A stretch of DNA of 64,000 nt from Parachlamydiales bacterium (GTDB lineage: Bacteria > Chlamydiota > Chlamydiia > Chlamydiales > JABDDJ01), in contig JBAZCF010000001.1 of the NCBI GenBank assembly GCA_041671045.1, positions 496,001 to 560,000 of the forward strand, written 5' to 3'. Positions 37,201-45,471 of this stretch are shown here, one piece after another. The notes under the pieces are model-generated. The model saw only the letters and a list, made by a program, of their open reading frames with translations, did no database searches and was not told the DNA's origin. How positions within the stretch are numbered: the first letter of the stretch is position 1; each line of letters opens with the position of its first letter. The translations under genes and the position numbers were made by a program.

Positions 37201-37845
37201 GTCTTCCAGATTTTCAAAAGAATCCACCAGCGCTACGATCTGTCCTTTAGCAGGATCAGTTTTGGCATGGAATTCTTGATAAAGGTTGATAGCCGCCGTA
37301 ATATTATTAAAAGTAGCGAGGTCGGAGACGGGTCTCGTTCTTAATTGGTCAGTATACTCATCACTCCACGCAGCAAAAATTCCATGGGGAGTTTTAATAA
37401 GGGATGCTTGGGTTTCAACCTTTTCAAGTGAATCTACGAAGTATTCGGAACAAGCATATTCTAGAGGGGAATTTTCCGGATCTTCAGATAAGGGGCTGTC
37501 TGGACCCCACTGATCGGCAGTATAGTTTATTTGCTGTATAGCGCCGATCAGTAATTGTCTACGTTTTAGAATCTCATCGACAGTATAGGGAGAGAATATT
37601 CTGAAAAATATTGTATCAGCCCAAAAACTTTCGCTAAACTGCAGCAACTGGTATTGCCTTTGTTTTAATCTAGTGTAAACTTTGTCTAAATAAGCGTTGG
37701 GATTATCCAAGGCTATGTCAACAAGTAAATTCACTTTTTCTGTGGCTTCAGTTAGATCGTTGGGTAGAGTGTCTGCTTTCAGGAAATAGTTGTTCCAAAA
37801 AGTGACTTTGGGTGCAACTTCATTTAATAAAGGAGTGATAGACAT
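34210..37845 (-). CDS. Very large hypothetical protein, 1211 residues
   Basis: I do not recognise this protein. It has no signal peptide, no membrane helix and no Cys or Gly repeats. It is mixed alpha/beta in the first two thirds and helix-rich at the end (about 1000-1190). A repeated local feature is the E-L-L-L/hydrophobic heptad pattern in the last quarter. It is an isolated minus-strand unit, head-to-tail with the hut operon and convergent with the methyltransferase gene. The start is the ATG at 37845. Size and lack of homology suit a lineage-specific effector or structural protein, but this cannot be shown. Confidence 0.7.
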   Translation of the reverse strand: MSITPLLNEVAPKVTFWNNYFLKADTLPNDLTEATEKVNLLVDIALDNPNAYLDKVYTRLKQRQYQLLQFSESFWADTIFFRIFSPYTVDEILKRRQLLIGAIQQINYTADQWGPDSPLSEDPENSPLEYACSEYFVDSLEKVETQASLIKTPHGIFAAWSDEYTDQLRTRPVSDLATFNNITAAINLYQEFHAKTDPAKGQIVALVDSFENLEDLTSVSPRPTYINITDKLKVNKNRLFINYEGQYCYFGLGGDFVIGSFLSYSAMTMEKTLSIYENVNGYKTVRETLIKNFNTFLVHELPKEGEKPNDAMDIRIYIDDHRQGNFSFLVPENEKFKHFLFFYERLELLELRILEHYIDVLESLGVKIASETLPLNTQIREEYDPKPTCKLSNTFPIALRKHQLHSTGHEILSYEIPCAKTSLADLTEMTAIKEITPEKIELWKIRSSEFKTQVQSAGFLYSKEMGSTTKCVVDFEDNICPVPFISLIWKDSLNGIQTTRLKKMGPKALTYVRSLEARLTTDCRINIKQLNALKFEYFVSCCVVLGGTHLEVTCAGFLKDPEYYVKHTLPIEENDSYQTIEAKLEQQLKIHQDILQKTLDEIAPETGIPVTLNSGSFESIQVNEAGELLYLHHCILSSNYSHFVENVARLKHSVAINNLLGLLGFYVLSEDEAKVYLRSTFINKIHNTKKRVLIHQNPTTLLYRTYFLNPLYPEMLIQWDINKLEDLSEIDTAIEEVLQLRVSLDNFFERLSTFVPTTIPPKRNVDISVIKNYYSTANFYDKSAPNYVSPFRGEIDISETSTTNKLIKFYREIQLPQNAHILKILSNIVFEIEKMPLLKDRLSNAMETVAAMCYCSIKHESVFTSLYSLITGNIALSNSEMYDYVERELAYGDALKKGAVIEMAAEVLDPFNTQATISENNQSVHTEKRLITLLSNNGIKIPFAEMNTTVDDLFAFIGNYHTEDDVFAGFHNKLNPFHIINFYHQRHNTAFRENDLHAINAMNELLLSYVEQHIIPNNEKYTDHSKRLLEVNTKKSYALQKIRQTRFAHREQLCRTLRSKAIQSAQTNLEKSLVNTSWTVDEVLEAITAKKKWAMQGLKEKHKDSVNQETQPCIDALLLRAVDEEEKIRLENFIDTYIRSIKPLTHYWKSIKKERINAIEDQAILERNSILKEVLSEQNFVVYDEYSIPTGYTREGSKAILFAMNFLELAP

Positions 37846-37966
37846 AGATTGCCGAGATTTTCTAAAAATAATCCATTAATACTAGCATGGAATTATTAAT
37901 TTATCGATAATTTATTTGTTTAGTTATGGTGTATGTTAATTAGTTAATGTTGACAAAGATTTATTA

Positions 37967-38929
37967 CTAATTGGAAGGGAGCAGCCGCAGAATTTCTAAA
38001 GTCAGCGCGGCAGCTAAGCGTGCAGTCATCTGATCGCGGTCATAGGAGGGAGATAACTCTGCAATATTGCATGCGAAGAGTTTTCCTGTGCCGGCCATTT
38101 TTCTTATCAAAGGTAAAGCTTGCGTTGGGGTGATGCCCAAAACTTGGGGAGCAGAAACCCCGGGGGCAAAGGCGCTATTAAATACATCAAGGCAGATAGT
38201 AAAATATAGATGTTGGGCAAGATCAATAAAAGGCTCCAACAAATGGGGGGCGTGATCTATTTCTTCGGCTGGGATAACTAAAACATCTAAAGTACGCGCT
38301 TTTTGGTGCAAAGCAATCGTATTCCCCTGGGGTTGAATTCCTGCGCACGCATAATAAAAAGGGAAACCTTTAGCGTTTTGATGATCAAGCATCTGTGAGA
38401 AAGTCGTGCCGGAAGTCCCTTTATTTCCTTCCAGAACGGGACGTAAATCATAATGGGCATCGAGATTTACTATGCCCAGTCCGCGGTCAAAACCTTTTTC
38501 TGCTATACCAAGAAACTGTCCCCACGCTACCTCATGCCCGCCCCCGCAGACGAAAGGAAATCCACCCTGTTCTAGAACTAGGGCGACAAGAAGGCCAAGA
38601 GCTGCTTGTGCTTGTTCAAGATCGTTTTCCAAACAAGTAATATCTCCGGCATCAAAAATAGGGCGCGTTAATCCCTCAGGTACAGGTAGGTTGGCTAGGG
38701 CTTTCCTCCAAGCTAAAGGGCCATCAGCAGCACCGGGTCTGCCCAGGTTGCGTTTAACACCTTCATCACTGGCAAAACCAATGAGTACAATAGCGTGTTT
38801 TGGAAGGGCCAGGCCAAATTGTACGTCAGTGCAGTGGACAACTTCGTGCAATCGTAAAGCCTCAGGACCGTCATGCCTACCCTGCCAAAGGAATTTTTCT
38901 GGAGGTTGATATCCGTATAAATTTACCAC
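37967..38929 (-). CDS. hutG: Formimidoylglutamase HutG
   Basis: A 320-residue ureohydrolase-fold protein. Mn-binding motifs are GGGHEVAW (H132), NLDAHYDLRP (D157, H159, D161) and ICLDVFNSAFAPGVSAP (D248). It hydrolyses N-formimidoyl-L-glutamate to glutamate and formamide, the last step of the four-gene hut pathway. I chose the GTG at 38929 because GGAGGAAGG stands just upstream; the frame is open to 39004 inside hutI. It overlaps the hutI stop by 7 bases. In the last motif the first Asp of the usual DxD pair is Cys, seen directly; whether this is normal for the subgroup should be checked. Confidence 0.88.
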   Translation of the reverse strand: MVNLYGYQPPEKFLWQGRHDGPEALRLHEVVHCTDVQFGLALPKHAIVLIGFASDEGVKRNLGRPGAADGPLAWRKALANLPVPEGLTRPIFDAGDITCLENDLEQAQAALGLLVALVLEQGGFPFVCGGGHEVAWGQFLGIAEKGFDRGLGIVNLDAHYDLRPVLEGNKGTSGTTFSQMLDHQNAKGFPFYYACAGIQPQGNTIALHQKARTLDVLVIPAEEIDHAPHLLEPFIDLAQHLYFTICLDVFNSAFAPGVSAPQVLGITPTQALPLIRKMAGTGKLFACNIAELSPSYDRDQMTARLAAALTLEILRLLPSN

Positions 38930-40134
38930 AGCCTTCCTCCGATCATGACAAACTTGGGTAATAAAGAACCTTGATAATACAGGACCTCTTGCCAGTTTTG
39001 GCAAGGGAAAATAGCTAAATCAGCACGCTTTCCAATTTCGATGACTCCTCTATCGTGCAGGTCTAATGCCTGTGCGGCACGGAATGTTATCCCTGCCCAT
39101 GTTTCTGTCATCGTAAGTTTCTGAGCGGCTCCCAATAAAGAGGCTTGGGTCAGCAGGCGGCCCATCGGGGCAGATCCCGGGTTCCAATCACTGGCGATAG
39201 CTAAACAGTTGCCGGTGTCTAAGAGCATACGAGCAGGTGGAAAGGGGAGCCCCAAGCCTAGAGTTGCCCCCGGTAAAACTGTGGCAACGGTATTTGTTTT
39301 AGCAAGAATGCGTGCTGCAGCTTCGTCAACACATTCCAAATGGTCTGCGCTATGTACACCCGCTTCTATGGCAGCATGGATTCCTTCTGTGCTAAACTGT
39401 CCCGCATGTGCAGTAGTTGCAAAACCGCATTTCTGTGCATCTTTGAGATAACTAAGTGCGGAAGAGGGGGGAAAAGCTTCATTTTCAATAAAGATATCCA
39501 TTCTATGCGCTAGATTTTCCTTCTGCAGAAGGGGCCATAACTCCTCTTTAATAGAGGATAGATAAGCGTCCTTATCAGAAAACTCGGGAGGGAGTATGTG
39601 GGCAGCAAGGCAGGTAGCGACGATTTGAATAGGCTGTTTGCGGGAGGCGAGTTGGATTGTACGTAGACACTTCAATTCATTTTGAAGATCCAATCCATAA
39701 CCGCTTTTCACTTCGCAAGTGGTGATGCCATCGCGTTGTTGTAATTTTAAACGGTCTAGCAAGCCCATCAATAGATCATCTTCAGACGCTGATCGGGTGG
39801 CGCGCATAGTACGTAGGATGCCGCCGCCTTTTGCTGCAAGCTGTTGATATGTAATACCTTCAAGACGGTTTGCGTATTCGTCTGATCTGTCGCCGGCCCA
39901 ACATATATGTGTATGTGCATCCACTAGGCCCGGAAAAACCACAGCAGGAAAGTCGATTGGCATAAAGGAGTCTGCCTGAGAAAAAAGCTGTGTATAAGGC
40001 TCTACAGCTTCGATGACACCGTCTTTAACCAGAATACCGCCATCGGCAATAATTTCTAGGGCGTGATCCGCCAGAGGACCTTTTAAAGGTAGCTTGCGCA
40101 ATGTAACAATCTGTTTGAAGGGGCCTATAAGCAT
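38923..40134 (-). CDS. hutI: Imidazolonepropionase HutI
   Basis: A 403-residue amidohydrolase that opens the imidazolone ring. FPGLVDAHTHICWAGDR carries the metal His pair (H74, H76), followed by the HutI mark ANRLEGITYQQLAAKGGGI, TTAHAGQFS and SADHLECV. The C-terminus has ALDLHDRGVIEIGKRADLAIFPC, typical of amidohydrolases. The ATG lies one base after the hutU stop; the end is joined to hutG. Confidence 0.95.
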   Translation of the reverse strand: MLIGPFKQIVTLRKLPLKGPLADHALEIIADGGILVKDGVIEAVEPYTQLFSQADSFMPIDFPAVVFPGLVDAHTHICWAGDRSDEYANRLEGITYQQLAAKGGGILRTMRATRSASEDDLLMGLLDRLKLQQRDGITTCEVKSGYGLDLQNELKCLRTIQLASRKQPIQIVATCLAAHILPPEFSDKDAYLSSIKEELWPLLQKENLAHRMDIFIENEAFPPSSALSYLKDAQKCGFATTAHAGQFSTEGIHAAIEAGVHSADHLECVDEAAARILAKTNTVATVLPGATLGLGLPFPPARMLLDTGNCLAIASDWNPGSAPMGRLLTQASLLGAAQKLTMTETWAGITFRAAQALDLHDRGVIEIGKRADLAIFPCQNWQEVLYYQGSLLPKFVMIGGRLW

Positions 40135-40135
40135 A

Positions 40136-41806
40136 TTATAAGTCTAATCCGAAGTTGCGGCTCATTTTCTTTGCTTCCTCATAGCCTGCATCGGAGTGGC
40201 GTATTACTCCCATAGCAGGGTCGTTATGCAGTACACGTCCTAAACAGCGTGCAGCTCTCTCTGTTCCATCTGCAACGATAACCATCCCTGCATGCTGTGA
40301 AAAGCCTATACCTACGCCGCCGCCGTGGTGAAAGGAAACCCAAGTAGCACCGGACGCAGTGTTGACAAGAGCATTGAGAATGGGCCAGTCTGAGATAGCG
40401 TCGGAACCATCCAGCATATTTTCCGTCTCGCGATAAGGGGAGGCAACAGAACCGCAATCCAGGTGGTCGCGTCCGATGACTAGCGGGGCGGAGACGGCGC
40501 CTGTTTTAACAAGCTCGTTAAAACGGAGGCCGGCTTTTTCTCTTTCACCCATTCCTAACCAACAAATACGAGCAGGAAGACCTTGGAAGGCTATCTTTTC
40601 TTTTGCTGCAGTTAGCCAGCGGGCAAGGTTCTTATCCTGGGGAAAAAGTTCCAATAAAGCTTGGTCTGTCACAGCAATATCTTTAGGATTGCCCGAAAGT
40701 GCAGCCCAGCGGAAAGGACCTTTCCCTTCACAGAATAAGGGGCGGATATATTCCGGGACAAATCCTGGAATATCAAATGCATTTTCTGCACCTCCCTCTT
40801 TGGCAAATCCCCTCAAGTTATTTCCATAATCGAAAACTATGGTCCCCCGCTTCTTCATTTCGAGCAAAGCTTCCACATGTTTTGCCATGCTTGACAGGGA
40901 GTGTTTCAGATATGTCGCAGGATCTGCTTTACGTTGATCTGCAGCAGATGAAAGGGAGTATCCTGTCGGTACATATCCATTTAGGGGATCGTGGGCTGAC
41001 GTCTGATCTGTTGCCAAGTCCGGCACGATGTTATCGTTGTTCATCTTTTCTAAGACAAGGCCGATATTTCCTACCAATCCTATGGAAAGGGGAATACCTT
41101 GCTCTTTGGCTTCTAAGGACCAGCGTATGGCTTCATCATAATGGGTCGTCATCTTGTCTAGATAACGTGTTGCAATACGGCGTTCAATCCGCGCCGGGTC
41201 CACATCAACTCCTAAGAAAACTCCGTCATTCATAGTGACAGCAAGGGGCTGCGCTCCTCCCATTCCGCCTAAACCGCCGCTGACGACCAAGCGATTTTTC
41301 AAGGTGCCGCCGAAGTGACGGCGTGCAGCTTCTGCGAATGTTTCGAATGTCCCTTGGACTATCCCCTGGGTTCCAATGTAGATCCAGCTGCCGGCTGTCA
41401 TTTGACCATACATGATTAAACCGCGCTCTCGTAAAGCATTGAAGTTTTCCCAAGTAGCCCAATGGGGAACAAGATTGCTATTGGCGATAAGGACACGCGG
41501 TGCTTCGGCATGCGTGGGCAGTACTCCTACAGCTTTTCCTGATTGAACAAGCAGCGTTTGGTCTTCCTTAAGTTCCAGTAAAGCTTTGACAATCCCTTTC
41601 AATGCTTCCACACTGCGGGCGGCCTGCCCGATCCCGCCATAGACAACGAGATGGGCAGGATCTTCAGCTACTTCCGCATCGAGGTTATTTAACAGCATCC
41701 TTAAAGGGGCTTCCGTCTGCCAACTTTTTGCATGCAGTTCTGTCCCCCGCGGTGCGCGATAAGAATTCTCGTGGGCGTAAGTTTTCCAAAAAGTGTCAAA
41801 GGTCAT
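40136..41806 (-). CDS. hutU: Urocanate hydratase HutU
   Basis: A 556-residue protein, matching the usual length. It hydrates urocanate to imidazolonepropionate with bound NAD+. Marks include LVVSGGLGGMGGAQPLAVTMNDG, ERRIATRYLD, TDQTSAHDPLNGYVP, DHLDCGSVASPYRETENM and VSFHHGGGVGIGFSQHAGM with the NAD-site residues. I chose the ATG at 41806, which overlaps the hutH stop (ATGA); the ATG at 41830 would extend it by eight residues into hutH. It is followed one base later by hutI. Confidence 0.97.
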   Translation of the reverse strand: MTFDTFWKTYAHENSYRAPRGTELHAKSWQTEAPLRMLLNNLDAEVAEDPAHLVVYGGIGQAARSVEALKGIVKALLELKEDQTLLVQSGKAVGVLPTHAEAPRVLIANSNLVPHWATWENFNALRERGLIMYGQMTAGSWIYIGTQGIVQGTFETFAEAARRHFGGTLKNRLVVSGGLGGMGGAQPLAVTMNDGVFLGVDVDPARIERRIATRYLDKMTTHYDEAIRWSLEAKEQGIPLSIGLVGNIGLVLEKMNNDNIVPDLATDQTSAHDPLNGYVPTGYSLSSAADQRKADPATYLKHSLSSMAKHVEALLEMKKRGTIVFDYGNNLRGFAKEGGAENAFDIPGFVPEYIRPLFCEGKGPFRWAALSGNPKDIAVTDQALLELFPQDKNLARWLTAAKEKIAFQGLPARICWLGMGEREKAGLRFNELVKTGAVSAPLVIGRDHLDCGSVASPYRETENMLDGSDAISDWPILNALVNTASGATWVSFHHGGGVGIGFSQHAGMVIVADGTERAARCLGRVLHNDPAMGVIRHSDAGYEEAKKMSRNFGLDL

Positions 41807-43341
41807 TGGAGGTTCATTCCTGCTGTACATAATTCCTCCGTTGCTCTTGTTAGAGCGATGGATCCAAAATATAATTCATCTTTGAAACAGCGGTCATTTT
41901 CTAATTTGGGGACTTCGCTGCGTACGATATCGTACAATTTCCTAGTTCCGACACCCAATTTTGTAATGTTCCGCATATCGATCGCTTGTGCAGCGACGAT
42001 GCATTCTATTCCAAGAACTTGCCGTGTGTTGCGCACTACCGTCTTCAGTTTGCGTGCAGATGTCATTCCCATCGATACATGATCTTCTATGCCTACATTC
42101 CCGGGGATAGAATCTGTGGATGCAGGATGAGATAACACCTTATTCTCATTCACGAAAGATCCTGCCAAGTACTGTGTTAACATTAACCCGGAATCAATGC
42201 CTGCGTTTTTGGCTAAAAAGGCGGGGAGATTGCTTAAGTGGGGATTCAATAAGACTTCTATACGTCGTTCCGAAATATTAGCCAATTCGGCCACACCAAG
42301 GCAGGCTGAATCGAAAGCAATAGCTAAAGGCTGTCCGTGAAAATTGCCTCCGCTTAAGATTTTTTTGTTGGCAACATCGACCAATGGATTATCTGTAGCA
42401 GCATTCAGCTCACATCCACAAACGTCCAAAGCATAAGTAATAATATCGCGGCTAGCACCATGCACCTGCGGTGCGCAGCGGAGTGAGTAGGGGTCTTGCA
42501 CGCGCAAATGCTTAGTGTCTTCATCGAATAGATAAGAACCTTTGAGTACATTCAGCATATTTGTTGCCGTTTGTGCTTGATAGCGGTGGTTTCGGATCCT
42601 GTGTATCAATGGATCCAAGGGGTCAAGATGCGCAACCATAGCCTCATAGGTTAAAGCCGCGGCCAGGTCTGCTTGGCGGCAGAGGCTATATCCCACGAGT
42701 GTCGCCAATCCTCCTACCGAAAGCATCACTTGCGTCCCATTTATCAGAGCTAAACCTTCTTTTGTTTCTAAGACGATAGGTTCGATCCCTGCTTTTTTTA
42801 ACGCTATCTTAGTCTCGATCAATTCATTTTGATAAAAAGAGAGCCCTTCGCCCAGCATAGCTAGAGCTATATGAGAAAGGGGAATCAAATCTCCACTAGC
42901 ACCCAACGACCCATATTCGGGTATATAGGGATAGATATGGGCGTTGATCATATCGCATAATGTTTTGCACAGGATAGGTCTGACACCGGTATAACCTTTG
43001 ACAAATACATTTAAGCGTAGCGCCATCGCCAGGCGGATCTCGTGAATATCCAGTGAGGGCCCCATCCCGCCGGCATGGCTGATGACGACATTTCTAGAAA
43101 GGATCTTTTGTTTATTGGGGGGGATTTTTGTTCCCGCTAGCCAACCTACTCCTGTATTTACCCCATAGACGGGTTTATCCCCTTTCGCCAATTCTTCAAC
43201 TAAAGTACGGCTGCGTACAATTTTTTCTGCACAATTCGTATCGATTGCTATAGGAGCTCCCATCGAAATTTTATACGCATTTTCAATAGTCAGTGTTTCG
43301 CCATCCAGAACTATAACTTTAAGATCAGATTCTTTATTCAT
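41803..43341 (-). CDS. hutH: Histidine ammonia-lyase HutH
   Basis: A 512-residue enzyme that deaminates histidine to urocanate. The MIO cofactor triad Ala-Ser-Gly is in GSLGASGDLIPLSHIA (about 144-159); YGVNTGVGWLA, GTQVMLS and GNFHGQPLA are other family marks. I chose the ATG at 43341 (GGGG upstream). An ATG at 43374 in the same frame gives 11 extra residues without a clear ribosome site. First gene of the four-gene operon hutHUIG. No transporter or HutC regulator is seen nearby. Confidence 0.97.
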   Translation of the reverse strand: MNKESDLKVIVLDGETLTIENAYKISMGAPIAIDTNCAEKIVRSRTLVEELAKGDKPVYGVNTGVGWLAGTKIPPNKQKILSRNVVISHAGGMGPSLDIHEIRLAMALRLNVFVKGYTGVRPILCKTLCDMINAHIYPYIPEYGSLGASGDLIPLSHIALAMLGEGLSFYQNELIETKIALKKAGIEPIVLETKEGLALINGTQVMLSVGGLATLVGYSLCRQADLAAALTYEAMVAHLDPLDPLIHRIRNHRYQAQTATNMLNVLKGSYLFDEDTKHLRVQDPYSLRCAPQVHGASRDIITYALDVCGCELNAATDNPLVDVANKKILSGGNFHGQPLAIAFDSACLGVAELANISERRIEVLLNPHLSNLPAFLAKNAGIDSGLMLTQYLAGSFVNENKVLSHPASTDSIPGNVGIEDHVSMGMTSARKLKTVVRNTRQVLGIECIVAAQAIDMRNITKLGVGTRKLYDIVRSEVPKLENDRCFKDELYFGSIALTRATEELCTAGMNLQ

Positions 43342-43415
43342 TGTCCCCAGAACGTTCAAGTTTATTAGGGTCATTCTAGTCTATTAATATTTTTTTTGTA
43401 TGAGAAAATAGTGCG

Positions 43416-43467
43416 ATTAGACTAAATGAACTGTCTAGTAACTGAAGACTGCATCACTCAGTCTAAT
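43416..43467. promoter_or_regulatory. Inverted repeat in the hutH/43489 divergent region
   Basis: ATTAGACT (43416-43423) is repeated inverted as AGTCTAAT (43460-43467) with 36 bases between, in the divergent gap upstream of hutH. It may be an operator or part of promoters for both directions. Function inferred only from position. Confidence 0.25.
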
Positions 43468-43488
43468 GGATAAATGAAAGGAAATTCT

Positions 43489-43767
43489 ATGTATAAAATT
43501 CTATTTTCCCTGCTAATTTTTTCTTTTTCTGCGCTTCAAGGTGTATTGCCTCCACTGTATTCCACTGCGAATGAAATCAAAGCTATTCTTAATTCTCCGG
43601 AATTAAGCGAACACCTCACTTCTGCCGACGCTATTCTAGCTATAGAAAAAACCGATAACGGCTGGTTTATTAAGGGCTTTCATCATTCCGTCACCGTAGA
43701 AGTTGTCTATTTAAAGCAAGACCATCCCGGGCCTGCGAAATACAATTTAGTATGGCATGCGAACTAG
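43489..43767 (+). CDS. Small secreted hypothetical protein, 92 residues
   Basis: It starts at ATG 43489, which has AAGGAA 4-5 bases upstream; an in-frame ATG at 43474 lacks this. The first 18 residues form a signal peptide (MYKILFSLLIFSFSALQG). The mature part is short and acidic-neutral, with no Cys or repeats. Not recognised; it stands alone, divergent from hutH. Confidence 0.65.
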   Translation: MYKILFSLLIFSFSALQGVLPPLYSTANEIKAILNSPELSEHLTSADAILAIEKTDNGWFIKGFHHSVTVEVVYLKQDHPGPAKYNLVWHAN

Positions 43768-44108
43768 AATTTGAGATCTCACTTTCAAAACGGGCTCTTA
43801 GTAATACTATTTTTTTTACTATTAGTTAATTTATCTTGAAATCAAATGAGGTTAGGAATATAATTATAGTAAATTGCCTGGTAGTCCACGGCACCGTGCC
43901 TTGCGACCCGAATCAAGCATAAGTGTACCTTGCAAGTCCCTATAGGAGCGGATGCACAGTACCCTAGATGAGTCATTTCAATACTCTTCAAAACGCTTGA
44001 ATATAGCGTACAGCCTTTTATTGTCCATTAAATCTAATTATCAAATTGCCCCCGCTTTCGTTCTCTTTATTATTAACTCTTTGCATAGTATTTTTCATGA
44101 GGAACTGG
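43768..44108 (+). other. Intergenic gap
   Basis: About 340 bases up to the chosen DMT start. I see no gene, RNA or clear hairpin terminator. If translation of the next gene began at the TTG at 44046, the gap would shrink by 63 bases. Confidence 0.4.
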
Positions 44109-45095
44109 ATGGAAAATAATGGTGAAATCTTCCTTTCACGCGGCTGGGCTAGCATCGCAGGCGCCATCGCTCTCGCCCTCTGGGCTGCAGAGTCTACCAT
44201 CGTTATGTACTTAGGGGAAATACCACCCCTACAGCTCATCGCTATAGTGGGTGGCATCGGTTTTTTAGCAACCCTAGCTCGCGTTGCCTTCACTAATAGG
44301 TGGCATACCCTTAGACAACCCCCAAAAATCTGGCTTGTCGGAATTGTTTCCTTCACTCTCGTTCAAGCTTGCTACGCCTCTGCCTTTCAATACGCTCCCC
44401 CTGCTGGCGTAGATATGATTTATTACCTGTGGCCCATCGAGGTCATTATCCTTTCCAACATCGTGATCGGCGAACGCTTCACGCGCAGCCATATTTTTGC
44501 TTCGATGATTGCCATGGTAGGAATGACCCTGCTATTCATGGACATCATTGGCAGCGATAGCATCGCTTGGGAATATAATCACATTATCGGCTATGTCCTC
44601 GCTTTTATTGCTTCGCTTGCTTGGACAGCTTATACCCTTTTTACCCGCCGCTATTCCAACCTTTCAAGCTCCATGATGGGCGGCTATATGGGAGTTTCCG
44701 CCTTAGTCACAGCAATTGGCCACTTCCTCTTTGAAAAAACTGTAGTCCCTACTTCTGAGCAGTGGATGCTTATGGTTTTCTACGGAATTAGCTTGGTCGG
44801 CATTGCCTACCTCTTGTGGGACTATGGCCTTAAAAGAGGCCACTATCAAACATTGAACGTTCTCTCTTATATGGTCCCTATGGGCGCCCTCACTTTCCTT
44901 GTACTTACCGGATTGACTGAGCCTACGACGTACCTTTTATGTGCTTGTGCCTGCATTACTCTTGCCGCTCTGTGTACACTAGCAGCGGAAGGAAGCAAAG
45001 CGTATAAAAAACGTAAAACAGTCAAACAAAAGAAAATGCAGGAAAGGCAGGAATCATCCTCAATCCTTGAACCTATTGCGATGGAAAGTGCTTAG
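44109..45095 (+). CDS. DMT-superfamily (EamA) transporter
   Basis: A 328-residue protein with about ten hydrophobic helices in two EamA halves (for example GAIALALWAAESTIVMYL and PLQLIAIVGGIGFLATLARVAF in the first, YVLAFIASLAWTAYTLFTRR and MLMVFYGISLVGIAYLLWDYGL in the second) and a basic C-terminal tail. It is probably a drug/metabolite or amino-acid-type exporter; the substrate cannot be told. I chose ATG 44109 with GAGGAA five bases upstream; the TTG at 44046 would put 21 extra residues ahead of the first helix. Confidence 0.85.
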   Translation: MENNGEIFLSRGWASIAGAIALALWAAESTIVMYLGEIPPLQLIAIVGGIGFLATLARVAFTNRWHTLRQPPKIWLVGIVSFTLVQACYASAFQYAPPAGVDMIYYLWPIEVIILSNIVIGERFTRSHIFASMIAMVGMTLLFMDIIGSDSIAWEYNHIIGYVLAFIASLAWTAYTLFTRRYSNLSSSMMGGYMGVSALVTAIGHFLFEKTVVPTSEQWMLMVFYGISLVGIAYLLWDYGLKRGHYQTLNVLSYMVPMGALTFLVLTGLTEPTTYLLCACACITLAALCTLAAEGSKAYKKRKTVKQKKMQERQESSSILEPIAMESA

Positions 45096-45272
45096 GAATT
45101 GTTTGAAAAAAACAATTACTAGCCCTTTTTATCTTAGAAAATCAATACTTTAAATCTCGAACTATCTTTTTTCTACTTTATTAAAACTAGCGGTCTAGGC
45201 TGCTCTAGGGGACGATTGTTTCGTCTGAATTTACATTTTCAAATGCGAAAAAAAATAATTTTTTTCATATTT

Positions 45273-45301
45273 TTAGTGAAAAGACTTGCAGAAATTATAT
45301 T
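45273..45301 (+). promoter_or_regulatory. Possible promoter of the MOMP-like gene
   Basis: TTAGTG-17-TATATT ends about 170 bases before the start codon, just downstream of an A/T tract (AAAAAAAATAATTTTTTT). The -10 box is good, the -35 box weak. The whole 45096-45471 gap (about 376 bases) holds no gene; it is mostly leader. Confidence 0.3.
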
Positions 45302-45471
45302 CATGAGAGTAAAGATATAAACGTTAGCGTTAAACGGTGTTGTGGGCCTCGTCGAGAGCCTCAAGACTATGCGCACATTGAGTAGTGCAATAACTGCCAA
45401 AGTGAGCATTATTGCGACACCAATTCATGGCTAAAGCTATGACTAAATCAACATACCAACACTGAGGGAGT

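Noticed and set aside
38923..39004. N-terminal extension of hutG into hutI
   Set aside because: The GTG at 38929 has a strong GGAGGAAGG site, and the extra residues are a translation of hutI in another frame.
40699..41235. 178-residue open frame opposite hutU
   Set aside because: Complement of the highly conserved hutU; codon bias shadow.
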